Shown: positions 13,675 to 14,554 of the stretch, one piece after another
Layout: every line of letters starts with the position of its first letter
Position numbering within the stretch: position 1 is the stretch's first letter
NCBI GenBank assembly: GCA_964420395.1
Contig: CAYQTJ010000069.1
Span: 1-14,554 of the forward strand
Direction: 5' to 3'
Origin: CAVSZB01 sp964420395
Lineage (GTDB): Bacteria > Krumholzibacteriota > Krumholzibacteriia > LZORAL124-64-63
DNA: 14,554 nt
The notes under the pieces: generated by a model
Told to the model about the DNA's origin: nothing
Database searches by the model: none
Seen by the model: only the letters and a program-made list of their open reading frames with translations
Translations under genes and position numbers: made by a program

Positions 13675-14554
13675 ATGCCCAGCCGATCCGCCATCCCGAC
13701 CGCGTCCGGCGGCCGCCCGGCCGGGCGGTTGACGCCGCTCGCGGTCGGGCTCGGCGCGGCGGCGCTCTACGCCGCGACCGTGGCGCCCGACCTCACCGCG
13801 GGCGACAGCGGCGAACTGGCCACGGCCGCCGCGGTCTGGGGCCTGGCGCACCCGCCGGCCTATCCCCTCTGGACCGGACTGGCCCACCTCTGGACCCGGC
13901 TGCTGGCGCCGGCCGGCTTCACCCCCGTGGCGGCCACGAATCTCCTCAGCGCCGCGCTGACCGCCGTGGCGGTCGGCCTGGCCGCGGCGACGCTGCGCCG
14001 GCTCGCCGGCGACGCGCTCGCCGCGCTCGCGGCCGCGGCGGCCCTGGCCGCCACCGGGCCGGTCTGGGCGGGCGCCGTGGTGACGGAGGTCCACGCACTC
14101 CTCCTGCTGCTCGTGGTGGCGCTGGCCGCGACGCTGCTCGCCGGGCCGGCGCGGGAGGCGGGGGCGGGGCGCCTCTGCGCCGCGGGCGCGCTGGCCGGGC
14201 TCGCCGTGACCGCGCACCAGCTGGCCGTGCTGCCACTCCTCGTCGCGCTGCCGTGGTTCGCGCGCGCGGCCCGTACGCCGCGTCGCGCCGCCTGGCTGGC
14301 GGCGGGCGGCACGCTCGGCCTGCTGCCGCTGCTGCTGGTGCCGCTGCGCGCGGCGGCCTGCCCCGACCTGCGCTGGGGCTGGCGGGGCGCGGCGGACCTC
14401 GTGGACTACCTCGGCCGCGCGATCTACGGGCGGCCGGACGCCGCGTGGCAGGCGTGGCCGGACCGGGTCCTCCGGCTGGGCGGCCTGCTCGCCGCCGGCG
14501 CCGGCGCGGCCGGGCTGGCGCTGGCCGCCGCGGGCTGGTGGACCGAGGCCCGCC
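13675..14554 (+). CDS. DUF2723-family polytopic membrane protein (glycosyltransferase-like), partial
   Basis: The first 293 residues of an integral membrane protein that continues past the window. After a basic N-terminus it has successive hydrophobic helices. The DUF2723 signature follows early: APDLTAGDSGELATAAAVWG, then LAHPPAYPLW and ATNLLSA. Canonical members read GDSGE and HPPGYPLY at the same spacing, so one Gly is Ala here. A later LRWG...YLGRAIYGRP segment also fits the family. DUF2723 proteins belong to the GT-C superfamily-like membrane proteins related to O-mannosyltransferases; their substrates are mostly unproven. AGGAG lies 12 nt before ATG 13675, which is rather far. An in-frame ATG at 13624 has no better site. 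The position after the pilin suggests envelope or pilin glycosylation. Confidence 0.82.
   Translation, partial: MPSRSAIPTASGGRPAGRLTPLAVGLGAAALYAATVAPDLTAGDSGELATAAAVWGLAHPPAYPLWTGLAHLWTRLLAPAGFTPVAATNLLSAALTAVAVGLAAATLRRLAGDALAALAAAAALAATGPVWAGAVVTEVHALLLLLVVALAATLLAGPAREAGAGRLCAAGALAGLAVTAHQLAVLPLLVALPWFARAARTPRRAAWLAAGGTLGLLPLLLVPLRAAACPDLRWGWRGAADLVDYLGRAIYGRPDAAWQAWPDRVLRLGGLLAAGAGAAGLALAAAGWWTEAR

Overview
The window is very GC-rich bacterial DNA, with G/C-ending codons throughout, dense ATGA-type gene overlaps and GTG starts. No rRNA, phage, IS or CRISPR is visible, so the lineage is inferred only. The combination of an MSHA-like type IV pilus cluster, a DUF2723-type membrane protein and an OmpR-type two-component pair fits a Gram-negative (secretin-bearing), high-GC, FCB-like or deltaproteobacteria-like environmental bacterium; this placement has low confidence.

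Layout. On the minus strand, positions 1-557 hold the N-terminal part of isocitrate dehydrogenase (icd). Upstream of it lie a sensor histidine kinase (675-2192) and its OmpR/PhoB-type response regulator (2203-2919), read as one unit from a promoter with a perfect TATAAT -10 box near 2994-2999. A divergent intergenic region (2920-3381) follows. Besides that promoter it carries an inverted repeat and, on the plus strand, what looks like a self-contained RNA unit: a promoter (3087-3115), an RNA with a closed branched stem structure (about 3122-3188), a long hairpin (3197-3228) and a strong intrinsic terminator (3234-3272), all upstream of the first pilus gene.

The plus strand from 3382 to 13561 is a compact pilus-assembly operon: PilB/MshE-like extension ATPase, PilC/GspF-like platform protein, four minor-pilin-type proteins (GspH-, GspI-, GspJ- and PilX/MshP-like), a PilM-PilN fusion (GspL/MshI-like), PilO-like, PilP/MshK-like, a PilQ/MshL-like secretin, a stand-alone CheY-like receiver, and a GspG/MshA-like pilin that is probably the major subunit. 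Most junctions overlap or are under about 25 bp. The only sizeable gap (12711-12806) precedes the receiver-pilin pair and contains a 14-bp perfect palindrome and an imperfect direct repeat. After the pilin comes a strong hairpin and then the start of a DUF2723-type polytopic membrane protein that runs off the window.

How it works together (inference from families): cytoplasmic PilB drives PilC to extract pilins from the inner membrane. PilM/N, O and P connect this motor to the outer-membrane secretin, the minor pilins prime the fibre, and the 13184-13561 product forms it. No retraction ATPase (PilT) or prepilin peptidase lies in the window. The most unusual signal is the structured, terminator-ended RNA between the two-component system and pilB, which may be an attenuating leader for the pilus operon or a separate small RNA.
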